Assembly (NCBI GenBank): GCA_029562045.1
Contig: JAKQWJ010000351.1
Span: 1-8,858 of the forward strand
Reading direction: 5' to 3'
Source: Spirochaetota bacterium
GTDB taxonomy: Bacteria > Spirochaetota > Spirochaetia > DTKZ01
Length of the DNA: 8,858 nt
Shown here piece by piece: positions 1 through 4,984 of the stretch. A program made the position numbers and the translations under genes. Every line of letters begins with the position of its first letter. The first letter of the stretch is position 1. The notes beneath the pieces were generated by a model, which worked only from the letters and a program-made list of their open reading frames with translations, ran no database searches and was not told where the DNA came from.

Positions 1-306
1 CCAGGAAGCGAAAACGGCGATGTAGAAAAGGTGACCCAGAAGGAAGGCCGCGAGGCCGGGGCGGAAGTAACGCCGGGTCTTCTCCGGGTCCGGGATCATC
101 AGAAAGATGTCTCCCAGCCAGCCGAAAGCCAGCGCGGCCAACAGCAGGGGGTTGGGCCCCTCCGCCGCCCGCAGATAGGCGAAGGCCAGGGCCGGCATCA
201 GAAGGGGCTTCACATACCAGCGCCCCGGCATGAACCCCACGGCCTCACTGACCACATGGACCAGCGAGAGGACGATGAAGGGGGCAAAGAGCGTCACGAA
301 GGTCAT
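1..306 (-). CDS. YhhN/TMEM86-family integral membrane protein (lysoplasmalogenase-like), 3' end missing
   Basis: The first 102 residues are present and the C-terminal half lies beyond the left edge. The protein is very hydrophobic, with several membrane segments. It carries family-like stretches: WYVKPLLMP near residues 30-38, FGWLGDIFLM at 61-70, and FLLGHLFYIAVF at 88-99. YhhN relatives such as TMEM86 hydrolyse the vinyl-ether bond of lysoplasmalogens. In most bacteria the substrate is unproven, so the enzymatic role here is inferred from the family. The ATG start is supported by an AGGAGG at 311-316, five bases upstream, and by a promoter further upstream. The gene appears to be transcribed alone, because the terminator of the tRNA gene lies between it and that gene. 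Recognition rests on motif memory, not on a search. Confidence 0.8.
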   Translation of the reverse strand, partial: MTFVTLFAPFIVLSLVHVVSEAVGFMPGRWYVKPLLMPALAFAYLRAAEGPNPLLLAALAFGWLGDIFLMIPDPEKTRRYFRPGLAAFLLGHLFYIAVFASW

Positions 307-350
307 GGTTCCTCCTCGGCTCTGCAGGGATTTCCCGGTTCCTCCGGAAA

Positions 351-379
351 AGTATAACCCCTGTCGCCGCCGCTGAAAA
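351..379 (-). promoter_or_regulatory. Promoter for the yhhN-like gene
   Basis: On the minus strand a -10 box TATACT (351-356) lies 17 bp from a -35 box TTTTCA (374-379, 4 of 6 to TTGACA). The predicted transcript starts near 344, leaving a leader of about 38 nt that contains the AGGAGG ribosome binding site. It sits just downstream of the tRNA terminator, so it is the obvious promoter for this gene. Confidence 0.6.
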
Positions 380-393
380 GGGCGGGAAAGTCC

Positions 394-429
394 GTTCGAA
401 GGCGGGAACCGGTTCGAAGGCGGGCAGCG
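394..429. repeat. 18-bp imperfect tandem duplication
   Basis: GTTCGAAGGCGGG occurs at 394-406 and again at 412-424 with an 18-bp period. The five remaining bases of each unit differ in part (AACCG versus CAGCG). Each unit contains the palindrome TTCGAA. The repeat lies between the tRNA terminator and the -35 box of the yhhN-like gene, so it could be a protein-binding site or simply slippage debris. Confidence 0.5.
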
Positions 430-443
430 CCGGCCCCAAAACA

Positions 444-465
444 AAAAGCCCGCCTTGCGGCGGGC
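444..465 (-). terminator. Rho-independent terminator of the tRNA-Leu transcript
   Basis: On the minus strand a perfect 7-bp stem (GCCCGCC at 448-454 against GGCGGGC at 459-465, four-base loop) is followed directly by TTTTTGTTTT. It lies about 77 bases beyond the tRNA 3' end, with no gene between, so it should end the tRNA transcript. On the plus strand the hairpin is followed only by CTCTTT, so termination in that direction would be weak. Confidence 0.8.
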
Positions 466-475
466 CTCTTTAATC

Positions 476-491
476 TGCCCAGAGGGGGACT
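476..491 (-). repeat. Partial copy of the tRNA-Leu 3' end in the tRNA trailer
   Basis: TGCCCAGAGGGGGACT here is identical to 542-557, the 3' end of the tRNA-Leu gene. Read on the minus strand, it covers the discriminator base, the whole 3' acceptor strand and the 3' side of the T stem. The similarity continues past the tRNA end as AGATT if one base is skipped. The two copies are 66 bp apart. It could be a remnant of a second tRNA gene, a recombination or integration scar, or an RNA element in the trailer. Confidence 0.75.
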
Positions 492-506
492 GACCGAAGG
501 GAAGCC

Positions 507-536
507 CCGGATGTCATCCGGTTTTCCCTGGAAAAC
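507..536. repeat. Two adjacent inverted repeats in the tRNA trailer
   Basis: CCGGATG-T-CATCCGG (507-521) is a perfect inverted repeat. It touches a second one, GTTTTCC-CT-GGAAAAC (521-536). Both lie between the tRNA 3' end and the partial tRNA copy, inside the predicted tRNA transcript. They could form hairpins that guide 3'-end processing. No further function can be read from the sequence. Confidence 0.45.
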
Positions 537-541
537 AATCT

Positions 542-625
542 TGCCCAGAGGGGGACTTGAACCCCCAAGCCCTTGCGAGCACTAGAACCTGAATCTAGCG
601 TGTCTGCCAATTCCACCATCTGGGC
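542..625 (-). tRNA. tRNA-Leu, anticodon CAG
   Basis: An 84-nt class II tRNA folds completely. The acceptor stem GCCCAGA (5' end at 625) pairs with TCTGGGC (543-549), followed by discriminator A. The D-loop region reads AATTGGCAGAC. The anticodon stem CTAGA/TCTAG encloses the loop TTCAGGT with anticodon CAG, which reads CUG codons. There is a long variable arm, and the T stem GGGGG/CCCCC encloses TTCAAGT. The long variable arm and discriminator A are typical of leucine tRNAs. CCA is not encoded (AGA follows), so it must be added by a nucleotidyltransferase. The gene has its own promoter upstream and terminator downstream. Confidence 0.97.
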
Positions 626-637
626 GACACTGGGGGG

Positions 638-666
638 ATTCTATCCAAATAGATTTTCCGCGTCAA
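638..666 (-). promoter_or_regulatory. Promoter of tRNA-Leu
   Basis: On the minus strand a -35 box TTGACG (661-666) and a -10 box TAGAAT (638-643) are separated by exactly 17 bp. The -10 box ends 12 bases before the mature tRNA 5' end. This predicts a 5' leader of only about 5 nt for RNase P to remove. Confidence 0.75.
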
Positions 667-710
667 GTATCCTTCGGGAAATGAGGCCCTTCCCTCCGCC
701 GGCGGGGCGG

Positions 711-766
711 CCCGGAGAAAAGGGCCTCCCCGGGGCCGGCGTTTCCCCGGGGCGTCCCGGAGAAAC
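711..766. repeat. GC-rich spacer with direct repeat and hairpin after the hsp20 operon
   Basis: The stretch between the miniprotein stop and the tRNA promoter is very GC-rich. CCCGGAGAAA occurs at 711-720 and 756-765. GTTTCCCCGGG (741-751) and CCCGGAGAAAC (756-766) form an 11-bp stem with one mismatch and a GCGT loop. It lies 18 bases beyond the miniprotein stop and could end or protect the hsp20 transcript. Neither strand has a T run after it, so I do not call it a rho-independent terminator. Confidence 0.4.
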
Positions 767-783
767 CCCGTCCCCGGCCCCCC

Positions 784-891
784 TCAATCCTTTTTGCTGC
801 GGATCAGCTCGACCACTTTGTACACGAGCTTGTCGATCTGGGGCTTGAAGATATACCCTATGACGATGCCCACCAGAATCCAGAAGATCAT
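784..891 (-). CDS. 35-residue membrane miniprotein translationally coupled to Hsp20
   Basis: A short ORF begins MIFWILVGIVIGYIF, one hydrophobic membrane segment. It continues with a charged amphipathic tail (KPQIDKLVYKVVELIRSKKD), so it probably sits in the inner membrane with a basic tail on one side. Its ATG overlaps the hsp20 stop codon (ATGA), and a GGAGG lies five bases upstream inside the end of hsp20. That is the usual arrangement for translational coupling and the main reason to accept so short a gene. I recognise no family. A role with the chaperone, for example tethering or membrane quality control, is only a guess from the coupling. Although the ORF is below common length cut-offs, its hydrophobic/charged pattern looks protein-like. 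Confidence 0.7.
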   Translation of the reverse strand: MIFWILVGIVIGYIFKPQIDKLVYKVVELIRSKKD

Positions 892-1406
892 TTTTCCTCC
901 TCCCTGACAATTTCAATCATGACGCTTCCCATCCGGGGAGGCTCTTCCCGGGGCGGGACTTCCACTTTGAGCACTCCGCTCTTGAAGACCGCCTTCACCT
1001 TTTCCCGGTCGAACTTGTCGTCCGGGACGTAGTACTTCTGGTCCGCCACGTCCTTGAACCGCAGTCTCCGCTTGAAATACCGGATGTTCTCCTCGTGGAG
1101 CATGTGATCCGCCACCCGGGCGGAGAAGACCATGTAGTCGCCCCTGAAGGAGAGTTCGATCTGTTTTTCGTCGAAGCCCGCCAGGGCGAACTCGAAGACC
1201 AGGGTCTTGTCCGGCTTCATGTACACGTTCAGAGGCGGGTAGGTGTAGGCCGGGTAGTAGTCGGTGGTCTCGTCCCACTTGGCCCGGATCTTTTCCCCCA
1301 GCTTGTCCAGGTTGAAGTTCTCCTGGAGCCCCCGCCCCACCTTTTCGGCGGATTCGAAGATCTCGTCCATCAGCCGGCCGAGATCGATGACGATTTTGTC
1401 CTGCAT
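888..1406 (-). CDS. Small heat shock protein, Hsp20/alpha-crystallin family
   Basis: The 172-residue product is an ATP-independent holdase of the cytoplasm that binds unfolding proteins. The N-terminal 50 residues are amphipathic and charged. The alpha-crystallin domain starts near PPLNVYMKPDKTLVFEFALAG and ends with KAVFKSGVLKVEVPP, matching the family's A-x-x-x-x-GVL motif. A C-terminal I-x-I element (IEI) follows, as expected for oligomer contacts. The ATG at 1404-1406 is preferred because GAGG lies eight bases upstream. A GTG three codons earlier overlaps that ribosome binding site. The leader is about 90 nt and can fold a hairpin over the ribosome binding site. The gene overlaps the downstream miniprotein by three bases and diverges from ymdB. 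The spacer before and after the core beta strands is longer than in minimal Hsp20 proteins. Confidence 0.88.
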   Translation of the reverse strand: MQDKIVIDLGRLMDEIFESAEKVGRGLQENFNLDKLGEKIRAKWDETTDYYPAYTYPPLNVYMKPDKTLVFEFALAGFDEKQIELSFRGDYMVFSARVADHMLHEENIRYFKRRLRFKDVADQKYYVPDDKFDREKVKAVFKSGVLKVEVPPREEPPRMGSVMIEIVREEEK

Positions 1407-1412
1407 GTCGCG

Positions 1413-1430
1413 CACCTCGTTTCGAGCGTG
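1413..1430 (-). promoter_or_regulatory. Hairpin over the hsp20 ribosome binding site, candidate RNA thermometer
   Basis: In the hsp20 leader CAC-G-CTCG-AAA-CGAG-GTG folds into seven base pairs with one bulged G. The paired strand includes the GAGG ribosome binding site (1415-1418). Short, imperfect anti-Shine-Dalgarno stems with a bulged G are the hallmark of ROSE-type thermometers in small heat shock genes. This one is found by eye, is small, and has not been folded computationally, so it remains a candidate. Confidence 0.45.
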
Positions 1431-1501
1431 TCCGGGAACCCCCTCTCCGGGCGATTCCCCCTCCCGTCAACGACGGAGGACCCGAAAGGCATCCACCATG
1501 A

Positions 1502-1530
1502 AATATACTCCCTGCCCCGGGGGGAAGCAA
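1502..1530 (-). promoter_or_regulatory. Promoter of hsp20
   Basis: On the minus strand TATATT (1502-1507) lies 17 bp from TTGCTT (1525-1530). The predicted start near 1495 gives a leader of about 90 nt before the ATG. The -10 is strong and the -35 weak. No CIRCE-type repeat (HrcA site) is visible. A short inverted repeat CCGTC-AAC-GACGG at 1464-1476 falls in the leader. Confidence 0.55.
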
Positions 1531-1618
1531 CCGAATTTTTTCCGTGCCCTTCGCTATGCTCCCGGGAGGACGCGGGGGGCGCCGGCGTGCCGGGGGGCCG
1601 CCCACCGTCCCCGGCGCA

Positions 1619-1647
1619 TTGCGGAAGCCCGCGAGGCTTGGTATGCT
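1619..1647 (+). promoter_or_regulatory. Promoter of ymdB-rseC, predicted leaderless
   Basis: TTGCGG (1619-1624) and TATGCT (1642-1647) are 17 bp apart, and the -10 is preceded by TGG, an extended -10 motif. Only eight bases separate the -10 from the ATG at 1656. Transcription would therefore start at or just before the start codon, which fits the lack of a Shine-Dalgarno sequence. Confidence 0.55.
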
Positions 1648-1655
1648 GTCCCGTC

Positions 1656-2477
1656 ATGCGGATACTGTTCATCGGCGACATCGTCGGAAAGGCCGGCGTC
1701 TTCTGCGTAAAATCCCTTCTTCCGGCCATCCGAAAGGAGAAGGAAATCGACTTCGTCGTCGCCAACGCCGATGGGGCCACCGGCGGATTCGGACTGGGAA
1801 AGAACCACTCCATCTACCTCCGGAAGCTGGGAATCGATGTCCTCACCGGGGGAGAATGCATATATTATAAACGGGACATGGTGGGGCACATCGCCGCGGC
1901 TCCCTACATCCTGCGGCCCGCCAACTACCCTCCGGGAAACCCCGGTCGGGGCTGGCGGGTGTATGAGGCGTCCGGGCGCAAGGTGGCGGTGATCGTCCTC
2001 TTGGGGCAGTCGGGGTTCAGCCGGGTTCATCTGAGCAACCCCTACTCCTTTCTGCCGGAGATCGTCTCCCGGATCGCTCCGGAGACGAAGACCGTCATTC
2101 TGGACTTCCATGCCGCCGCCACGGCGGAGAAGTACACCATGTTCCAGGTGGCGGACGGTCTTGTGTCCGGGGTCTTCGGGACCCACGGCAAGGTCCTGTC
2201 GGCGGACGCCCGGGTCATGCCCCGGGGCACGGGAGTCATCTGCCACGCCGGACGGACCGGAAGTCTGGCGGGTGTGGGCGGTCTGGACAGGACCATCGAG
2301 ATCCGCAAGTTTCTCACCCAGATCCCGGAGCGGTCCAGGGATTCCTGGGAGAATCTGGAACTCCAGGGCGCGGTCCTGGAGGTGGACGACAACGGGAAGG
2401 CGGTTTCCATCGAGGGTTTCCGCCGTCCATGCACGGAGGCGCCGAATGACCGAGATCGGCAAAGTGGCGAAGATTGA
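1656..2477 (+). CDS. YmdB-like TIGR00282 metallophosphoesterase-family protein with altered metal site
   Basis: The 273-residue protein fits the family length. It keeps the family start MRILFIGDIVGK and the blocks DFHAAATAEK (150-159), GTHGKV (175-180) and AGRTGSLAGVGGLD (198-211). YmdB relatives are dimetal phosphodiesterases, with cyclic-nucleotide phosphodiesterase activity reported for several. Here D8, H152 and H177 remain. The expected ANGEN block is ANADG (36-40), the expected N-H pair of GNHIWD is E67-C68, and the second His of GTHTH is K179. Metal binding and catalysis may thus be changed or lost. The ATG is chosen because the family N-terminus begins there and the promoter leaves no room upstream. 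The 3' end overlaps the rseC-like gene by 32 bases, so the two are co-transcribed. Confidence 0.85.
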   Translation: MRILFIGDIVGKAGVFCVKSLLPAIRKEKEIDFVVANADGATGGFGLGKNHSIYLRKLGIDVLTGGECIYYKRDMVGHIAAAPYILRPANYPPGNPGRGWRVYEASGRKVAVIVLLGQSGFSRVHLSNPYSFLPEIVSRIAPETKTVILDFHAAATAEKYTMFQVADGLVSGVFGTHGKVLSADARVMPRGTGVICHAGRTGSLAGVGGLDRTIEIRKFLTQIPERSRDSWENLELQGAVLEVDDNGKAVSIEGFRRPCTEAPNDRDRQSGED

Positions 2478-2904
2478 CGGCGACAGGGTGACGATCCACT
2501 GCCGGCCGTCCGCGGCCTGTCACTCCTGCGCCGGAGGACTCTGCGGCGCGAAGGATCGGGAAATCATCGCCCGCAATCACAGACGGATCACGCTGAGACC
2601 CGGAGACAGCGTGGAGATATTCATTTCCACAGGCCAGGCGCTGGCGGCGGGGCTTCGGGTTTTCATCCTCCCCGTGGGCCTTTTCGCGGCGTTCTTTGCC
2701 GGAGCCCCCCGGGTTCTCGGGGTCGCCGGGGAAGGCCCCCGGGTTCTGGCGGGCCTGACGGGTCTGGCTCTGGGTTTTCTTTTCGTCTTTCTCACGTCCC
2801 GGGGGAGCGGGAGGCTCCCCGAGGTGGTCCGGGTGGTCCCGGAGGAGGAGCTGAAGGCCCTGGCAGCCGCGGAGGCGGAGAGGGCGGGCGTCCCCGTTTC
2901 CTGA
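2446..2904 (+). CDS. RseC/MucC-family protein (SoxR-reducing system type)
   Basis: The 152-residue inner-membrane protein has an N-terminal domain with four cysteines (19, 25, 28, 33), as expected for RseC/MucC. Two membrane segments (about 66-86 and 98-117) and a charged C-terminal tail follow. In E. coli RseC works with the Rnf-like Rsx complex in re-reducing SoxR, and a role in sigma-E control has been proposed. In other phyla its partner is unclear, and no rnf or sigma-E gene is in this window. The cysteine cluster suggests redox or metal chemistry at the cytoplasmic face. The ATG is supported by GGAGG at 2435-2439, six bases upstream. Much longer reading in this frame is only overlap with ymdB. 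A shared terminator follows the stop. Confidence 0.8.
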   Translation: MTEIGKVAKIDGDRVTIHCRPSAACHSCAGGLCGAKDREIIARNHRRITLRPGDSVEIFISTGQALAAGLRVFILPVGLFAAFFAGAPRVLGVAGEGPRVLAGLTGLALGFLFVFLTSRGSGRLPEVVRVVPEEELKALAAAEAERAGVPVS

Positions 2905-2907
2905 AGG

Positions 2908-2945
2908 CCCGGGCTTAAAAGTCCGGGCTTATAAGCCCGGGTCTT
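2908..2945. terminator. Bidirectional terminator shared by ymdB-rseC and cheR-cheB
   Basis: A perfect 18-bp palindrome CCGGGCTTATAAGCCCGG (2923-2940) lies between the convergent operons. On the minus strand it is followed by ACTTTT, on the plus strand by GTCTTT. A further CCCGGGCTT at 2908-2916 gives an alternative pairing partner. The cheB stop codon (2929-2931) is inside the palindrome, so the end of the cheB coding region forms part of its own terminator. Confidence 0.75.
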
Positions 2946-4029
2946 TCACGAGGCGGACAATGGTTTCCGCCATCTTCCCCAGGGACACCTGTCGCCGGAT
3001 GAAGCCGTATTCGAAGGCGGCCTTGGGCATTCCGTAGACGATGCTGCTCGCCTCGTCCTGCCCCAGGGTCATCCCCCCCTCCCGATAGATGTCGCCGATC
3101 CGCCGGGCCCCGTCCCGGCCCATCCCGGTCATGATCACCCCCAGGACGCCGTTCCGGTAATGCCGGGCTGCGGACTCGAAGAGAACGTCCGCCGACGGCC
3201 GGTGGCCGTTGACCGCCGGCGTATCCAGGAGGCGCACCAGCCCCGACAGGGGCTTTTTTTCCACCACCATGTGCCGGTCTCCGGGAGCGACGAGAATCCG
3301 GCCCTCCCGCAGGAGGTCACCGTCCTCCGCCTCCTTCACCTCCAGGGGGCAGATCCGGCCCAGGCTCCGGGCGAACTCCGCGGTGAAGCCCGGAGGCATG
3401 TGCTGCACCACCACGATGGGGGCGGGGAACCCGGAATCCAGACGGGAAAAAACCTCCCGCAGCGCGTTGGGGCCGCCGGTGGAAATTCCCAGGGCCACCA
3501 GCTCGAACCGCCCCGGCGGACGATAGGAAACGCTTTTCTTCTCCCCCGGCTCCGGCGCCGCTCCACGGGGCGGGCCGGGCTGCGCCGGCGGGACCCTCTC
3601 CTTCCGCCGGTTTCTCCGATACTGCCCGCCGTAGGCATGGATCATCTCCCGCAGGGAGTCCGCCACGTCCCGGATATCCGGAGACGCGGAACCGGAGGGC
3701 TTCATGATGAAATCCGAGGCGCCCAGACTCAGGGCCTCCATGGTGATTTCCGCTCCTTTGGATGCCAGGGAGGAGAGGATGACCACCGGGGCCTGCAGGC
3801 CCAGGCGCCGCCTTTCCTTCAAAAAGTCGATGCCGTTCATCTCCGGCATCTCCAGGTCCAGGATCACGATGTCCGGGTCCAGGCGGGGAATTTTTTCCAG
3901 GGCGAAGGCTCCGTTCATCGCCTTGCCCGCCACCGTCAGGGCAGGGTCGGCCTCCACGATGCGGCCTATCAGGTTCCGCATCAGGGCGGAATCGTCGACG
4001 ATCAGAACCGAAATCGGACCGTTTTCCAC
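2929..4029 (-). CDS. cheB: CheB, chemoreceptor methylesterase/deamidase response regulator
   Basis: The 366-residue cytoplasmic protein removes methyl groups from chemoreceptors when phosphorylated by CheA, giving adaptation opposite to CheR. The N-terminal receiver domain shows the acidic pair D12-D13, the phospho-acceptor D58 in IVILDLEMPEMNG, S86 and K110. A Pro/Arg-rich linker spans about 137-170. The C-terminal methylesterase domain has the catalytic triad S183 (GISTGGP), H210 (QHMPPGFT) and D306 (TGMGRDGA). All key residues are present. The GTG at 4027-4029 gives the family-like start MENGPISVLIVDDSALM behind a G-rich AAGGGGGAGG stretch, 11 bases after cheR. A GTG at 4042-4044 overlapping the cheR stop is the alternative. 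It is co-transcribed with cheR. Confidence 0.95.
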   Translation of the reverse strand: MENGPISVLIVDDSALMRNLIGRIVEADPALTVAGKAMNGAFALEKIPRLDPDIVILDLEMPEMNGIDFLKERRRLGLQAPVVILSSLASKGAEITMEALSLGASDFIMKPSGSASPDIRDVADSLREMIHAYGGQYRRNRRKERVPPAQPGPPRGAAPEPGEKKSVSYRPPGRFELVALGISTGGPNALREVFSRLDSGFPAPIVVVQHMPPGFTAEFARSLGRICPLEVKEAEDGDLLREGRILVAPGDRHMVVEKKPLSGLVRLLDTPAVNGHRPSADVLFESAARHYRNGVLGVIMTGMGRDGARRIGDIYREGGMTLGQDEASSIVYGMPKAAFEYGFIRRQVSLGKMAETIVRLVKDPGL

Positions 4030-4040
4030 CGCCTCCCCCT

Positions 4041-4856
4041 TCACGCGAACTTTCTGTAGATGCAGGCCCAATCGGTTTTGACGAACTCGAATCTGGTCTT
4101 CATCCCGAACAGGGACTCGGAATGACCGATGAAAAGATAGGAATGCCCGTTCATGGAGTCCCAGAATTTTTCCACCACCGCCTTCTGCGCGGGCTCGTCG
4201 AAGTAGATGAGCACGTTCCGGCAGAAAACGATGTCCAGCCCCCGGAGGCCGCTGTCGTTCTTCAGATTGTGGTAGTCGAACCGGACCAGGTTTCTTATCT
4301 CTTCCCGGACCTGATAACCGCCGGATTTTTTATCGAAGTATCGGGACAGATAGGAATCGGGCACACCGCCGATCCGGGGCTCGGGGTAGAAGCCTTCCTT
4401 GCCGATCATCAGGGATTTCAGGCTGATGTCGGAGGCGATGATCCTGATGGTGTAATCCCCCGGCAGATTCTCCCGGAGGGACATGGCCAGTGAAAAAGGC
4501 TCCTCCCCGGTGGAGCACCCGGCGCTCCAGAGGCGCAGTTCTTTCTCCCCTTTTCCCGCCTTGTGCCGCAAAAGGTCCGGGACGACATATTTTTCCAGCG
4601 TGTCGAAGTGGGCGGCATTGCGGAAAAACCGGGTCAGGTTCGTCGTCACCGCATCCAGGAGGACCTTCAGCTCCTCCCCGCTGCGGGTGATCAGTCCGTA
4701 ATACTCCGAAACATCGCCGAGTTTGGCCGCCCTCAGCCGCTCCCTGAGCCGGCTTTCCAGAATGGTCCTGTTGGTGCTGGAAAAGTGGATCCCGCTTTCC
4801 CGATATATGAGATTTCTGAATTTTTCGAAATTTTCGTCGCTCAGGAAGTCAGACAT
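4041..4856 (-). CDS. cheR: CheR, chemoreceptor glutamate methyltransferase
   Basis: The 271-residue enzyme transfers methyl groups from S-adenosylmethionine to glutamates of chemoreceptors, the step that CheB reverses. The N-terminal helical domain runs to about residue 80 and ends in TTNLTRFFRN (71-80). The SAM-binding domain follows, with LWSAGCSTGEEPFSLAM (109-125), ASDIS (141-145), FDYHNL (193-198), DIVFCRNVLIYFD (208-220) and LFIGHSESL (241-249). All match the family closely, and the length is near the usual 270-290. The ATG at 4854-4856 is preferred over a longer reading because the promoter lies just upstream and the family N-terminus aligns there. No Shine-Dalgarno is evident. It leads the cheR-cheB operon and diverges from the BFN gene. 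Confidence 0.95.
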   Translation of the reverse strand: MSDFLSDENFEKFRNLIYRESGIHFSSTNRTILESRLRERLRAAKLGDVSEYYGLITRSGEELKVLLDAVTTNLTRFFRNAAHFDTLEKYVVPDLLRHKAGKGEKELRLWSAGCSTGEEPFSLAMSLRENLPGDYTIRIIASDISLKSLMIGKEGFYPEPRIGGVPDSYLSRYFDKKSGGYQVREEIRNLVRFDYHNLKNDSGLRGLDIVFCRNVLIYFDEPAQKAVVEKFWDSMNGHSYLFIGHSESLFGMKTRFEFVKTDWACIYRKFA

Positions 4857-4865
4857 TCCGCGGGA

Positions 4866-4894
4866 AGTGTAGGTTTTTCCCCCTGAGCTGTCAA
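4866..4894 (-). promoter_or_regulatory. Promoter of cheR-cheB, predicted near-leaderless
   Basis: On the minus strand a perfect TTGACA (4889-4894) is 17 bp from TACACT (4866-4871). Only nine bases lie between the -10 and the cheR ATG, so the mRNA would start about 2-4 bases before the start codon. This is a housekeeping-type promoter, with no sign of a sigma-28 motility promoter. Confidence 0.75.
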
Positions 4895-4929
4895 TATCGG
4901 CATGAAAAACAACCCGAGACCGCCGGCAA

Positions 4930-4949
4930 ATTATCGCCGGATAATCCGG
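4930..4949. repeat. Overlapping inverted repeats between cheR and the BFN gene
   Basis: ATTATC-GCCG-GATAAT (4930-4945) overlaps CCGGAT-A-ATCCGG (4937-4949). The site lies upstream of the cheR -35 and about 20 bp upstream of the BFN -10, where a regulator of both divergent promoters would bind. It is a candidate operator on position and symmetry alone. Confidence 0.4.
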
Positions 4950-4965
4950 AAAAAACAGGACTCCG

Positions 4966-4974
4966 TGGTACAAT
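4966..4974 (+). promoter_or_regulatory. Extended -10 promoter of the BFN gene
   Basis: TGG followed by TACAAT (4969-4974) forms an extended -10 element, and no good -35 is found at 16-18 bp. Ten bases separate it from the first ATG at 4985, which predicts a leader of only a few bases. The weak -35 region makes activator dependence possible. Confidence 0.5.
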
Positions 4975-4984
4975 GTATTAGCGA

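Noticed and set aside
476..557. Attachment site of an integrated element at tRNA-Leu
   Set aside because: The identical copies are only 66 bp apart and no integrase or cargo lies between or beside them. It is kept only as an open observation.
741..766. Rho-independent terminator for hsp20 and the miniprotein
   Set aside because: The stem has a mismatch and no T run follows on either strand, so it is listed only as a hairpin.
913..1605. 230-codon minus-strand ORF in another frame of hsp20
   Set aside because: The Hsp20 frame has the alpha-crystallin motifs. This frame is Arg/Gly/Pro-rich and covers the hsp20 promoter.
2110..2445. Upstream extension of the rseC-like frame through ymdB
   Set aside because: The extension is a low-complexity shadow of ymdB. 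The ATG at 2446 has a well-placed GGAGG and begins the family N-terminus.
1554..2462. 302-codon minus-strand ORF opposite ymdB
   Set aside because: It is antisense to a gene with clear family motifs. Its product is rich in Arg, Gly, Pro and His with no recognisable domain, typical of shadow frames in GC-rich DNA.
3160..4059. 299-codon plus-strand ORF opposite cheB
   Set aside because: cheB has all catalytic residues on the other strand. The antisense product has low-complexity composition and no family pattern.
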